Shown here: positions 57,609 to 64,000 of the stretch, piece after piece
How positions within the stretch are numbered: position 1 is the first letter of the stretch
How the letters are laid out: each line of letters opens with the position of its first letter
Assembly: GCF_902859935.1 (NCBI RefSeq)
Contig: NZ_CADIKI010000019.1
Span: 1 to 64,000, forward strand
Reading direction: 5' to 3'
Length of the DNA: 64,000 bases
Origin: Paraburkholderia fynbosensis
Lineage (GTDB): Bacteria; Pseudomonadota; Gammaproteobacteria; Burkholderiales; Burkholderiaceae
Position numbers and translations under genes: made by a program
Notes under the pieces: generated by a model
Told to the model about the DNA's origin: nothing
Seen by the model: only the letters and a program-made list of their open reading frames with translations
Databases searched by the model: none

Positions 57609-58814
57609 GTGACTGACAGGCGCAGCGACGATGTACAGCATGACCCGGCGGCAGGCGTGGCGGCGATCGCCGTGCCCACACGGGAGGCACTCGAAGCGCA
57701 TCTCGCGCCGTATGCGGCGCATTCCGCGCAATCGCGCGGACGCCGTTATCCCGAAGCCGCGCCGAGCGCGCGCACCGAGTTTCAGCGCGACCGCGACCGC
57801 ATCGTCCACTCGACGGCATTTCGCCGGCTCGAATACAAGACTCAGGTGTTCGTGAATCACGAGGGCGACCTGTTTCGCACACGCCTTACGCACAGCCTGG
57901 AGGTCGCGCAGATCGCGCGTTCTGTGGCGCGCAATCTGCGCGTCAACGAAGACCTCGTCGAAGCCATTTCGCTTGCTCACGATCTCGGCCATACGCCGTT
58001 CGGCCATGCCGGCCAGGACGCGTTGAACGAATGTATGCGCGAGCACGGCGGCTTCGAGCACAACCTGCAAAGCCTCGCGGTGGTCGACGATCTGGAGGAG
58101 CACTACGGCGCGTTCAACGGCCTGAACCTGTGCTTCGAAACGCGCGAGGGCATCCTCAAACACTGCTCGCGGGACAACGCGCGGCGGCTCGGTGCGTTGG
58201 GCGAGCGTTTTCTCGAAGGACGCCAGCCATCCATCGAAGCACAGATCGCGAATGTCGCGGACGAGATCGCGTACAACAATCACGACGTCGACGACGGTCT
58301 GCGCTCAGGCCTCCTCACGGTCGAGCAGCTTGCCGAAATCGAGTTGTGGCAGACGCATTTCGAGGCGTCGCGTCGCGATTTTCCGCAGATCGAAGGGCGC
58401 AGGCTGATCCATGAGACGGTGCGGCGAATCATCAACACGCTGGTCGTGGATCTGATCGATACGACTCGGGAGAACATCGCCCGGCATGCGCCGGCCTCGC
58501 TCGAAGCCGTGCGCGCTGCGCCCGCGCTCGTCGCTCACAGTGACGCGATTGCCGCTCAGGCTGCGGCGCTCAAGCGCTTCCTGTTCAAGAACCTGTATCG
58601 TCACTACCGCGTGATGCGCATGGCCAACAAGGCGCGCCGCGTGGTGATCGGCCTGTTCGACGCGTTCACGGAAGACCCGCGGCTATTGCCGCCGGACTAT
58701 CAATCGACGGACGTGACGCAGCAGCCGCGACTGATTGCACACTACATCGCGGGCATGACGGATCGCTATGCGGTGAAAGAGTATCAACGGCTGTTCGTGA
58801 TCGACGACAACTAG
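57609..58814 (+). CDS. dgt: Deoxyguanosinetriphosphate triphosphohydrolase-like protein
   Basis: The 401-aa product is an HD-domain dNTP triphosphohydrolase-like protein, known to cleave dGTP or other dNTPs to nucleoside and triphosphate. Metal ligands are in RTRLTHSLEVAQIARSVARN (His) and ISLAHDLGHTPFGHAGQD (His-Asp). FRRLEYKTQVFVNHEGDLFR is a family signature. The GTG start at 57609 gives a full-length protein; the first 40 residues are poorly conserved. It follows aroB by 74 bp, a common order in Burkholderia. Confidence 0.9.
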   Translation: MTDRRSDDVQHDPAAGVAAIAVPTREALEAHLAPYAAHSAQSRGRRYPEAAPSARTEFQRDRDRIVHSTAFRRLEYKTQVFVNHEGDLFRTRLTHSLEVAQIARSVARNLRVNEDLVEAISLAHDLGHTPFGHAGQDALNECMREHGGFEHNLQSLAVVDDLEEHYGAFNGLNLCFETREGILKHCSRDNARRLGALGERFLEGRQPSIEAQIANVADEIAYNNHDVDDGLRSGLLTVEQLAEIELWQTHFEASRRDFPQIEGRRLIHETVRRIINTLVVDLIDTTRENIARHAPASLEAVRAAPALVAHSDAIAAQAAALKRFLFKNLYRHYRVMRMANKARRVVIGLFDAFTEDPRLLPPDYQSTDVTQQPRLIAHYIAGMTDRYAVKEYQRLFVIDDN

Positions 58815-58902
58815 AGCACAGCGTGCCAATGCTCGTCGGCTCCCGCTTGGGGCGCCGACGCATGCGCACCCTCAGAATCGCGAACTGATCGCCGTCAGTC
58901 AA

Positions 58903-58924
58903 AGCCGCCGGAATCATGGCGGCT
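58903..58924 (-). terminator. Candidate terminator of the DUF883 gene
   Basis: AGCCGCC/GGCGGCT pairs over 7 bp around an 8-nt loop; read on the minus strand it is followed by TTGACTG, a weak T run. A second, stronger hairpin CGTCGGC/GCCGACG lies at 58834-58860 after dgt without a T run. The dgt-DUF883 gap shows nothing else. Confidence 0.4.
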
Positions 58925-58992
58925 CGACCCTTCACTCAGCGTAGCCAACGAGTGCAACTCGGGCGCGCACGGAAGTGCACCTTCGGCGCACC

Positions 58993-59373
58993 TCAGCGCA
59001 ACCGCGACGCGAACAAGGCGCCGGCGATCAGCGCCACCCCGCCGACGATCGCGATCGTCTGCCACGGATTCTCATGCACGTAATCGTCCGCGTCGGACAT
59101 CGCGACTTCGGCGCGTTCACGCACGACTTCGCGGGTGTCGTTCAGGCGGGCGCGCGCGGCGTCCAGCTGTTTGCGCAGCTTGCCGCGCAATGCCACCGCG
59201 TCCGCCTGGGTGCCGTCCGCCAGTGTGGATTCGAGTTCGGTCAACAGCGTGCGCAGCTCGCCTGCGATGTCTTCGGCCGCATGGCGGCTATGGCGGGCGA
59301 TGCGCCGCGCGCGGCGGCTCGTGCTGGTCCAGGATTCGCCGAGGGCGTCTCTCGTATTCGGAAGGGCTGTCAT
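58993..59373 (-). CDS. DUF883 (ElaB/YqjD-type) membrane protein
   Basis: The 126-aa product resembles ElaB/YqjD proteins, small tail-anchored inner membrane proteins; E. coli YqjD binds ribosomes in stationary phase. It is helical with HAAEDIAGELRTLLTELEST and DADDYVHENPWQTIAIVGGV followed by a C-terminal membrane segment and an Arg-Leu-Arg end. The basic N terminus with RRARRIARHSRH is notable. A GGAG site precedes the ATG. The exact role here is unknown. Confidence 0.82.
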   Translation of the reverse strand: MTALPNTRDALGESWTSTSRRARRIARHSRHAAEDIAGELRTLLTELESTLADGTQADAVALRGKLRKQLDAARARLNDTREVVRERAEVAMSDADDYVHENPWQTIAIVGGVALIAGALFASRLR

Positions 59374-59719
59374 GGTCGCTCCGTCGATGAGGGTGAAAAA
59401 AGTTCACGCGTTGTCACCGCGACGCGCTAGCGCGTCACGACGCGGAAACACCGTGAGAACGCAACTTCGGTGCCAAACCCGGTAAAGCCCTCGGGGCGTG
59501 GCGCGGGTGAAGAATCCTTCGCAGATATTGCACGAGCCGAGCCGATTCCGGGTCAAATTTACAAATGCTCACGCATGCGTGCCGCACCACGTTTGCCGTA
59601 CCGCAGATCAACCCTTGCTGCGAGCGCAAATAGAAACGCCGTCATCGGATGGATGACGGCGTTGTCCAACCCACGAAAATTCGACTAACCTAGCTCTACG
59701 CCCCCAATTTCTCCAAGCG
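59374..59719. other. Gap between the DUF883 gene and ompW
   Basis: This 346-bp gap holds the upstream region of the DUF883 gene and the downstream region of ompW. One hairpin (59635-59663) is clear. A TTGACC on the minus strand near 59554 could be a -35 for the DUF883 gene, but the matching -10 is poorly spaced. No further gene is visible. Confidence 0.5.
59635..59663 (-). terminator. Candidate ompW terminator
   Basis: AACGCCGTCATC/GATGACGGCGTT is a perfect 12-bp stem with a 5-nt loop. On the minus strand it is followed by TCTATTTG, so it probably ends the ompW transcript about 57 bp after the stop codon. Confidence 0.6.
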
Positions 59720-60445
59720 TTAGAAACGGTAACCAATGTTGACGTAAGTAACGATCGGGTTCAGCTTGATCTTGGTCTGCGACTGCACGTTCAGCGTGCC
59801 CACCGGCGTGTTCGCGGCGGTGTTCAGCTTGGCCGTGGTGCTGAGCGGCAGGTACGAGATCGAGACGCCCGCGAACCAGTGCTGGTTGAACGCGTAGGTG
59901 AAACCGGCATTAAACACCGGCTCCCACGAACTATCCGTGGTGACGCTGGTCGGACCATGCAGAACGTTGGCTTCGAATGCGCTGTTGGTGATCTTTTCGT
60001 CCGTGAACCAGATGCGGCTCACGCCGATGCCGAGATACGGACGGAACGCAGCGGTCGGAGCGTTGAAGTAGTACTTGAACAGCAGAGTCGGGCTCCATTG
60101 TTTCGCCTGCCCCAGCTTGCCGAATTGTTCGAAGCTGCCCGTGCCGTTCAGATCGAAAGAGGGCGGGTAGCCCATGACCAGTTCGGTGGCGATGTGGTCG
60201 GTGATGAAGTAACCCGCGGTGATGCCGAAGGTGTCGGCTGAACTGAGTGATGCCCCAGTGTTCGGTTCTGTGATGTTGGTCGGGCTGCCGCCAATGCTTG
60301 TCACGCTCAACGGGTCGCTGCTCGATTGAGGCGCAAGATGGAACCAGCCCGTCGTGACGTAAAAACTGCCGGCCGATTGTGCGTGCGCTGCCGTTGTCAT
60401 GCAGACTAGCGCCGCCATCCCCGTTACGGCCTGTTTTAATTTCAT
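59720..60445 (-). CDS. ompW: OmpW family outer membrane protein
   Basis: The 241-aa product is an eight-stranded beta-barrel of the OmpW family, small porins for hydrophobic compounds. A signal peptide MKLKQAVTGMAALVCMTTAA with HAQS covers about residues 1-22. The barrel shows ITAGYFITDHIATELVMGYP, LGQAKQWSPTLLFKYYFNAP and FRPYLGIGVSRIWF, and ends with the outer membrane signature VTYVNIGYRF. GGAGGAG lies 6 bp upstream of the ATG. Confidence 0.93.
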   Translation of the reverse strand: MKLKQAVTGMAALVCMTTAAHAQSAGSFYVTTGWFHLAPQSSSDPLSVTSIGGSPTNITEPNTGASLSSADTFGITAGYFITDHIATELVMGYPPSFDLNGTGSFEQFGKLGQAKQWSPTLLFKYYFNAPTAAFRPYLGIGVSRIWFTDEKITNSAFEANVLHGPTSVTTDSSWEPVFNAGFTYAFNQHWFAGVSISYLPLSTTAKLNTAANTPVGTLNVQSQTKIKLNPIVTYVNIGYRF

Positions 60446-60632
60446 ATGTGCTCCTCCAAAAAAGGCCCGCTCATTATGACGAGAACGTTTGAAACAAACC
60501 ATACGCGGCAGTTAGAGCTTTCTCCCTAAGCGCCGCACGGTTTCTGGCTCAGCCGCGCCGCGCCGAACCTTGAGCGCATGCGGTTCTTCGGACCTTCGGG
60601 TATGTACCAACGCGACTATTGGATACTCCAGC

Positions 60633-61340
60633 ATGGCACGGCTTGCACGTCTTTATGTTCCTGACCAGCCGCAGCACGTCATCCTTCGCGGGCTCGATCA
60701 GCAGCCCGCATTCGTCGACGACCAGGACTACGAGCTTTTCATCGACTGCCTGAAAGCGGCTTCTCGCGACCATCATCTTTCGATCCACGCGTACGCATTG
60801 ATGCCGGGCGCCGTGCAGCTGCTCGTCACGCCGACGGAAGAGTCGAGCTTGCCCAAGGCGATGCAGGCGGTGGGTCGTCGCTATGTCGCGCATTTCAATC
60901 GACGCTACGCGCGCCGTGGCACGCTGTGGGAAGGTCGCTATCGGGCCACCGTGATCGAAGGCGAGCGTTACTTCCTGCTGGCAAGCCGTGTCGTCGAGAT
61001 GTGTCCGGTGCGCGCGCAACTGGTCAACGCGCCGGAGGACTATCGCTGGTCGAGCTACCGTCACCACATCGGCCTTACGCTCGACAGCCTGATCACCGAC
61101 CATCCGTTGTACTGGTCTCTGGGCAACACGCCGTTCGAGCGTCAGCGCGCGTACCGCGAATTGTGCGAGCAGCCGCTCGACGAACGCGAAGCCAGCCAGC
61201 TGCAGCAGGCCACGCTGAAAGGCTGGGTGCTGGGCAGCGATACCTACCGGGAATGGGCGGCGCGGGCCGCAAACCGGCGCGTCTCACCGCTGCCGCGCGG
61301 GCGGCCGCGCAAGGTCCGCGAAACGCCGCACACGCAATAA
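60633..61340 (+). CDS. RAYT-family transposase-like protein, HUH motif lost
   Basis: The 235-aa product belongs to the REP-associated tyrosine transposase (Y1_Tnp/RAYT) family: ARLYVPDQPQHVILRGLDQQ at the start, HFNRRYARRGTLWEGRYRA in the middle and VVEMCPVRAQLVNAPEDYRW later. The usual HUH metal site (MPNHVHLL in relatives) reads MPGAVQLLV at residues 57-65, so both histidines are replaced (Ala60, Gln62). Tyr113 is in the place of the nucleophile. It is intact as a reading frame, has no terminal repeats, and lies between ompW and gltB. Start M at 60633 fits; the frame is open to 60570. Confidence 0.85.
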   Translation: MARLARLYVPDQPQHVILRGLDQQPAFVDDQDYELFIDCLKAASRDHHLSIHAYALMPGAVQLLVTPTEESSLPKAMQAVGRRYVAHFNRRYARRGTLWEGRYRATVIEGERYFLLASRVVEMCPVRAQLVNAPEDYRWSSYRHHIGLTLDSLITDHPLYWSLGNTPFERQRAYRELCEQPLDEREASQLQQATLKGWVLGSDTYREWAARAANRRVSPLPRGRPRKVRETPHTQ

Positions 61341-61367
61341 AGCGTTTCGCGTCAAAGGTCTACAGAG

Positions 61368-61395
61368 AAACGGCATCGCGCATGCCGTTTTTCTT
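61368..61395 (+). terminator. Terminator after the RAYT gene
   Basis: AAACGGCAT/ATGCCGTTT pairs over 9 bp around CGCGC and runs into TTCTTTT. It separates the RAYT gene from gltB, so gltB needs its own promoter. Confidence 0.85.
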
Positions 61396-61635
61396 TTGCG
61401 CTATTTTGATGTGGCACCAATAAAAAATGCGTGCGATGCACCAATCTGATAATCGGGGTTCGATCAACACGTTTTATTTGCTATTCCATTGATTCGTCGC
61501 GTATATTCCGAATTCCGGCGCTTTTTGATACGCGTAGCATCCAGCGTAACGAGCGCCGTCGTGGTTGCGATGCCAACTGCGGCAATAGAAAAATGGTTTT
61601 AACGGCCTGTCCGGCCCCTCACAGACGGTGTCCCC
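61396..61635 (+). promoter_or_regulatory. gltB promoter and leader region
   Basis: TTGCTA (61478-61483), an 18-bp spacer and TATATT (61502-61507) form a reasonable sigma70 promoter, leaving a leader of about 120 nt before the gltB ATG. Two direct GCACCAAT repeats (61414-61421 and 61438-61445) lie upstream of it and could bind a regulator. No gene is visible in this AT-richer stretch. Confidence 0.5.
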
Positions 61636-64000
61636 ATGAACGACCACCTGCAACCGACTCACCCGGTTCCCGCCGCGCAAGGTCTGTACGACCCGCAAAA
61701 CGAGCACGACGCCTGTGGCGTCGGCTTCGTCGCTCACATCAAGGGCCACAAGAGCCACGAGATCATCGAGCAAGGCCTGAAGATTCTCGAGAACCTCGAT
61801 CACCGGGGCGCCGTCGGCGCCGATCCGCTGATGGGCGACGGCGCGGGCATCCTGATCCAGGTTCCGGACGGTTTCTATCGCGAGGAAATGGCCAAACAAG
61901 GCGTGACGCTGCCGCCGTACGGCGAGTACGGCGTCGGCATGGTGTTCCTGCCGAAGGAACACGCATCGCGCCTCGCGTGCGAACAGGAGCTCGAGCGTAC
62001 GGTGAAGGCCGAGGGCCAGGTCGTGCTGGGCTGGCGCGACGTGCCGGTCGACCACACCATGCCGATTTCGCCCACCGTGAAGGCGAGCGAGCCGCTGATC
62101 CGCCAGATCTTCATCGGCCGCGGCAAGGACATCATCGTGACCGACGCGCTCGAGCGGAAGCTGTACGTGATCCGCAAGACCGCGAGCCACCGCATCCAGG
62201 CGCTCAAGCTCAAGCACGGCAAGGAATACTTCGTCCCGTCGATGTCGGCGCGCACGGTCGTCTACAAGGGACTGCTGCTGGCCGGTCAGGTCGGCGTGTA
62301 CTACCGCGACCTGCAAGACGAGCGTACGGTCTCGGCGCTGGCGCTGGTGCACCAACGCTTCTCGACCAACACGTTCCCGGCGTGGGAGCTGGCTCACCCG
62401 TACCGCATGATCGCCCACAACGGCGAAATCAACACGGTGAAGGGCAACGTCAACTGGCTGAACGCCCGTACCGGCGCAATCGCGTCGCACGTGCTCGGCG
62501 ACGACCTGCCGAAGCTGTGGCCGCTGATCTATCCGGGCCAATCGGACACCGCCTCGTTCGACAACTGTCTCGAACTGCTGGTGATGGCCGGCTACCCGCT
62601 CGTCCACGCGATGATGATGATGATCCCGGAAGCCTGGGAACAGCACACGCTGATGGACGACAACCGCCGCGCGTTCTACGAATATCACGCCGCGATGATG
62701 GAGCCGTGGGACGGCCCCGCCGCAATCGCCTTCACCGACGGCCGTCAGATCGGCGCGACGCTCGACCGTAACGGCCTGCGTCCGGCGCGCTACATCGTCA
62801 CGGATGACGATCTCGTCATCATGGCGTCGGAAGCGGGCACGCTGCCGATCCCCGAGTCGAAGATCGTCAAGAAGTGGCGTCTGCAGCCGGGCAAGATGTT
62901 CCTGATCGACATGGAGCACGGTCGCATCATCGACGACAAGGAACTGAAGGACAACCTCGCGAACGCCAAGCCGTACAAGAGCTGGATCGACGCGGTCCGG
63001 ATCAAGCTCGACGAAATCGAGGCGAAGGCCGAAGACGTCGCGACGGAACGCCGCGAAGCCGCTGCTTTGCTGGATCGTCAGCAGGCGTTCGGCTACACGC
63101 AGGAAGACCTCAAGTTCCTGATGGCGCCGATGGCGCAAGCCGGTGAAGAGGCGGTCGGCTCGATGGGCAACGACTCGCCGCTCGCGGTCATGTCCAACAA
63201 GAACAAGACGCTGTATCACTACTTCAAGCAGCTGTTCGCGCAAGTCACGAACCCGCCGATCGACCCCATCCGTGAAAACATGGTGATGTCGCTGGTGTCG
63301 TTCGTCGGTCCGAAGCCGAACCTGCTGGACACGAACAACATCAACCCACCGATGCGCCTCGAAGTGTCGCAGCCCGTGCTCGACTTCAAGGACATCGCGA
63401 AGATTCGCGCGATCGATCAGTACACGGGCGGCAAATTCAGCTCGTACGAACTGAACATCTGCTATCCGGTGGCATGGGGCAAGGAAGGCATCGAGGCGCG
63501 TCTCGCGTCGCTGTGCGCGGAAGCCGTCGATGCGGTCAAGTCCGGCTACAACATGCTGATCGTGTCGGACCGCAAGACCGACCGCGACAACGTCCCCATT
63601 CCGGCACTGCTGGCCACCGCCGCGATCCACACCCACCTCGTGCAGCAAGGTCTGCGCACGAGCACGGGTCTCGTCGTCGAAACCGGTTCGGCGCGTGAGA
63701 CGCACCACTTCGCGCTGCTCGCGGGCTACGGCGCGGAAGCCGTGCACCCGTACCTTGCGATGGAAACGCTCGGCCAGCTCGCCAGCGGGCTGAAGGGCGA
63801 CCTGTCGGCGGAGAAGGCGGTCTACAACTTCACCAAGGCAGTCGGCAAGGGCCTGATGAAGGTCATGTCGAAGATGGGCATTTCGACCTACATGTCCTAC
63901 ACCGGCGCGCAGATTTTCGAAGCGGTCGGTCTCGCTGAAGACCTCGTGCAGAAGTACTTCAAGGGCACGTCGTCGAAGGTGGGCGGTATCGGCCTGTTCG
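61636..64000 (+). CDS. gltB: Glutamate synthase large subunit, 5' part
   Basis: About 788 codons of gltB are present; the gene continues beyond the window. The enzyme moves the amide of glutamine to 2-oxoglutarate, giving two glutamates. After a 26-residue propeptide the N-terminal nucleophile is Cys27 in NEHDACGVGFVAHIKGHKSH. The glutaminase domain has LDHRGAVGADPLMGDGAGIL and LVHQRFSTNTFPAWELAHPY. The central domain follows, with KNKTLYHYFKQLFAQVTNPP IDPIRE. ATG 61636 is chosen for the short propeptide; its ribosome-binding site is weak. Confidence 0.96.
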   Translation, partial: MNDHLQPTHPVPAAQGLYDPQNEHDACGVGFVAHIKGHKSHEIIEQGLKILENLDHRGAVGADPLMGDGAGILIQVPDGFYREEMAKQGVTLPPYGEYGVGMVFLPKEHASRLACEQELERTVKAEGQVVLGWRDVPVDHTMPISPTVKASEPLIRQIFIGRGKDIIVTDALERKLYVIRKTASHRIQALKLKHGKEYFVPSMSARTVVYKGLLLAGQVGVYYRDLQDERTVSALALVHQRFSTNTFPAWELAHPYRMIAHNGEINTVKGNVNWLNARTGAIASHVLGDDLPKLWPLIYPGQSDTASFDNCLELLVMAGYPLVHAMMMMIPEAWEQHTLMDDNRRAFYEYHAAMMEPWDGPAAIAFTDGRQIGATLDRNGLRPARYIVTDDDLVIMASEAGTLPIPESKIVKKWRLQPGKMFLIDMEHGRIIDDKELKDNLANAKPYKSWIDAVRIKLDEIEAKAEDVATERREAAALLDRQQAFGYTQEDLKFLMAPMAQAGEEAVGSMGNDSPLAVMSNKNKTLYHYFKQLFAQVTNPPIDPIRENMVMSLVSFVGPKPNLLDTNNINPPMRLEVSQPVLDFKDIAKIRAIDQYTGGKFSSYELNICYPVAWGKEGIEARLASLCAEAVDAVKSGYNMLIVSDRKTDRDNVPIPALLATAAIHTHLVQQGLRTSTGLVVETGSARETHHFALLAGYGAEAVHPYLAMETLGQLASGLKGDLSAEKAVYNFTKAVGKGLMKVMSKMGISTYMSYTGAQIFEAVGLAEDLVQKYFKGTSSKVGGIGLF

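Noticed and set aside
60446..61395. A complete insertion sequence around the RAYT gene
   Set aside because: No terminal inverted repeats or target duplications were seen, and the gene has its own terminator and a degenerate active site.
61411..61445. Sigma54 promoter or NtrC sites before gltB
   Set aside because: TGGCAC is present but the GC element is 4 bp too far for sigma54 spacing, and the GCACCA half-sites are direct repeats rather than the dyad expected for NtrC.
61474..63747. A 757-codon minus-strand frame opposite gltB
   Set aside because: gltB on the + strand is clear from its N-terminal Cys and glutaminase motifs. The minus frame is rich in Arg, His and Val and has no start signal.

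Overview
The window is a chromosomal segment of a betaproteobacterium of the family Burkholderiaceae, most likely Burkholderia or Paraburkholderia. The protein sequences, the order rrn - tRNA - tuf - secE - nusG - rplKAJL - rpoBC - recQ - rpsLG - fusA - tuf - S10/spc/alpha operons, and the high-GC codon usage all point there. This assignment rests on recognition of families and gene order; no search was run.

Region 1 (1-35787) is the transcription/translation core, all on the + strand. It opens with the 3' end of a 5S rRNA and its terminator. A tRNA-Tyr/Gly/Thr-tuf-tRNA-Trp-secE-nusG block follows, then rplKA, rplJL and rpoBC. recQ sits between rpoC and the str operon (rpsL-rpsG-fusA-tuf). 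Next comes an almost unbroken ribosomal protein series: rpsJ-rplCDWB-rpsS-rplV-rpsC-rplP-rpmC-rpsQ, then rplNXE-rpsNH-rplFR-rpsE-rpmD-rplO-secY-infA-rpmJ, then rpsMKD-rpoA-rplQ. Internal promoters can be read before rplC, rplN and rplQ. Each overlaps an inverted repeat in a similar way.

Region 2 (about 35.9-46.5 kb) is rich in periplasmic redox and heme functions: cutA, dsbD, hemB (-), engB (-), a diheme cytochrome c4, the system II cytochrome c synthase pair ccsB/ccsA, and the methionine sulfoxide reductase pair msrP/msrQ. A + strand terminator between hemB and engB, with no + strand gene before it, hints at a small RNA.

Region 3 (46.6-58.8 kb) holds lysA and an LptM-type lipoprotein gene (-), cyaY (+), mrcA (-), and a divergent + strand pilM-pilN-pilO/P-pilQ-aroK-aroB-dgt run. 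The pilus/DNA-uptake cluster has a compact secretin and a PilO that appears to carry the PilP domain at its C terminus. Region 4 (58.9-64 kb) holds a DUF883 membrane protein gene and ompW (both -), a RAYT-family transposase-like gene whose HUH histidines are missing, and the 5' part of gltB, which runs off the window.

Most of the window is conserved housekeeping DNA. I see no CRISPR array, prophage, integrase, toxin-antitoxin pair or obvious defence system, and no convincing wholly new system. The best leads are the promoter/inverted-repeat elements inside the ribosomal cluster, the candidate small RNA at 39.3-39.5 kb, the degenerate RAYT gene beside gltB, the PilO-PilP fusion, and the near-total identity of the two tuf genes with a sharp 5' boundary.
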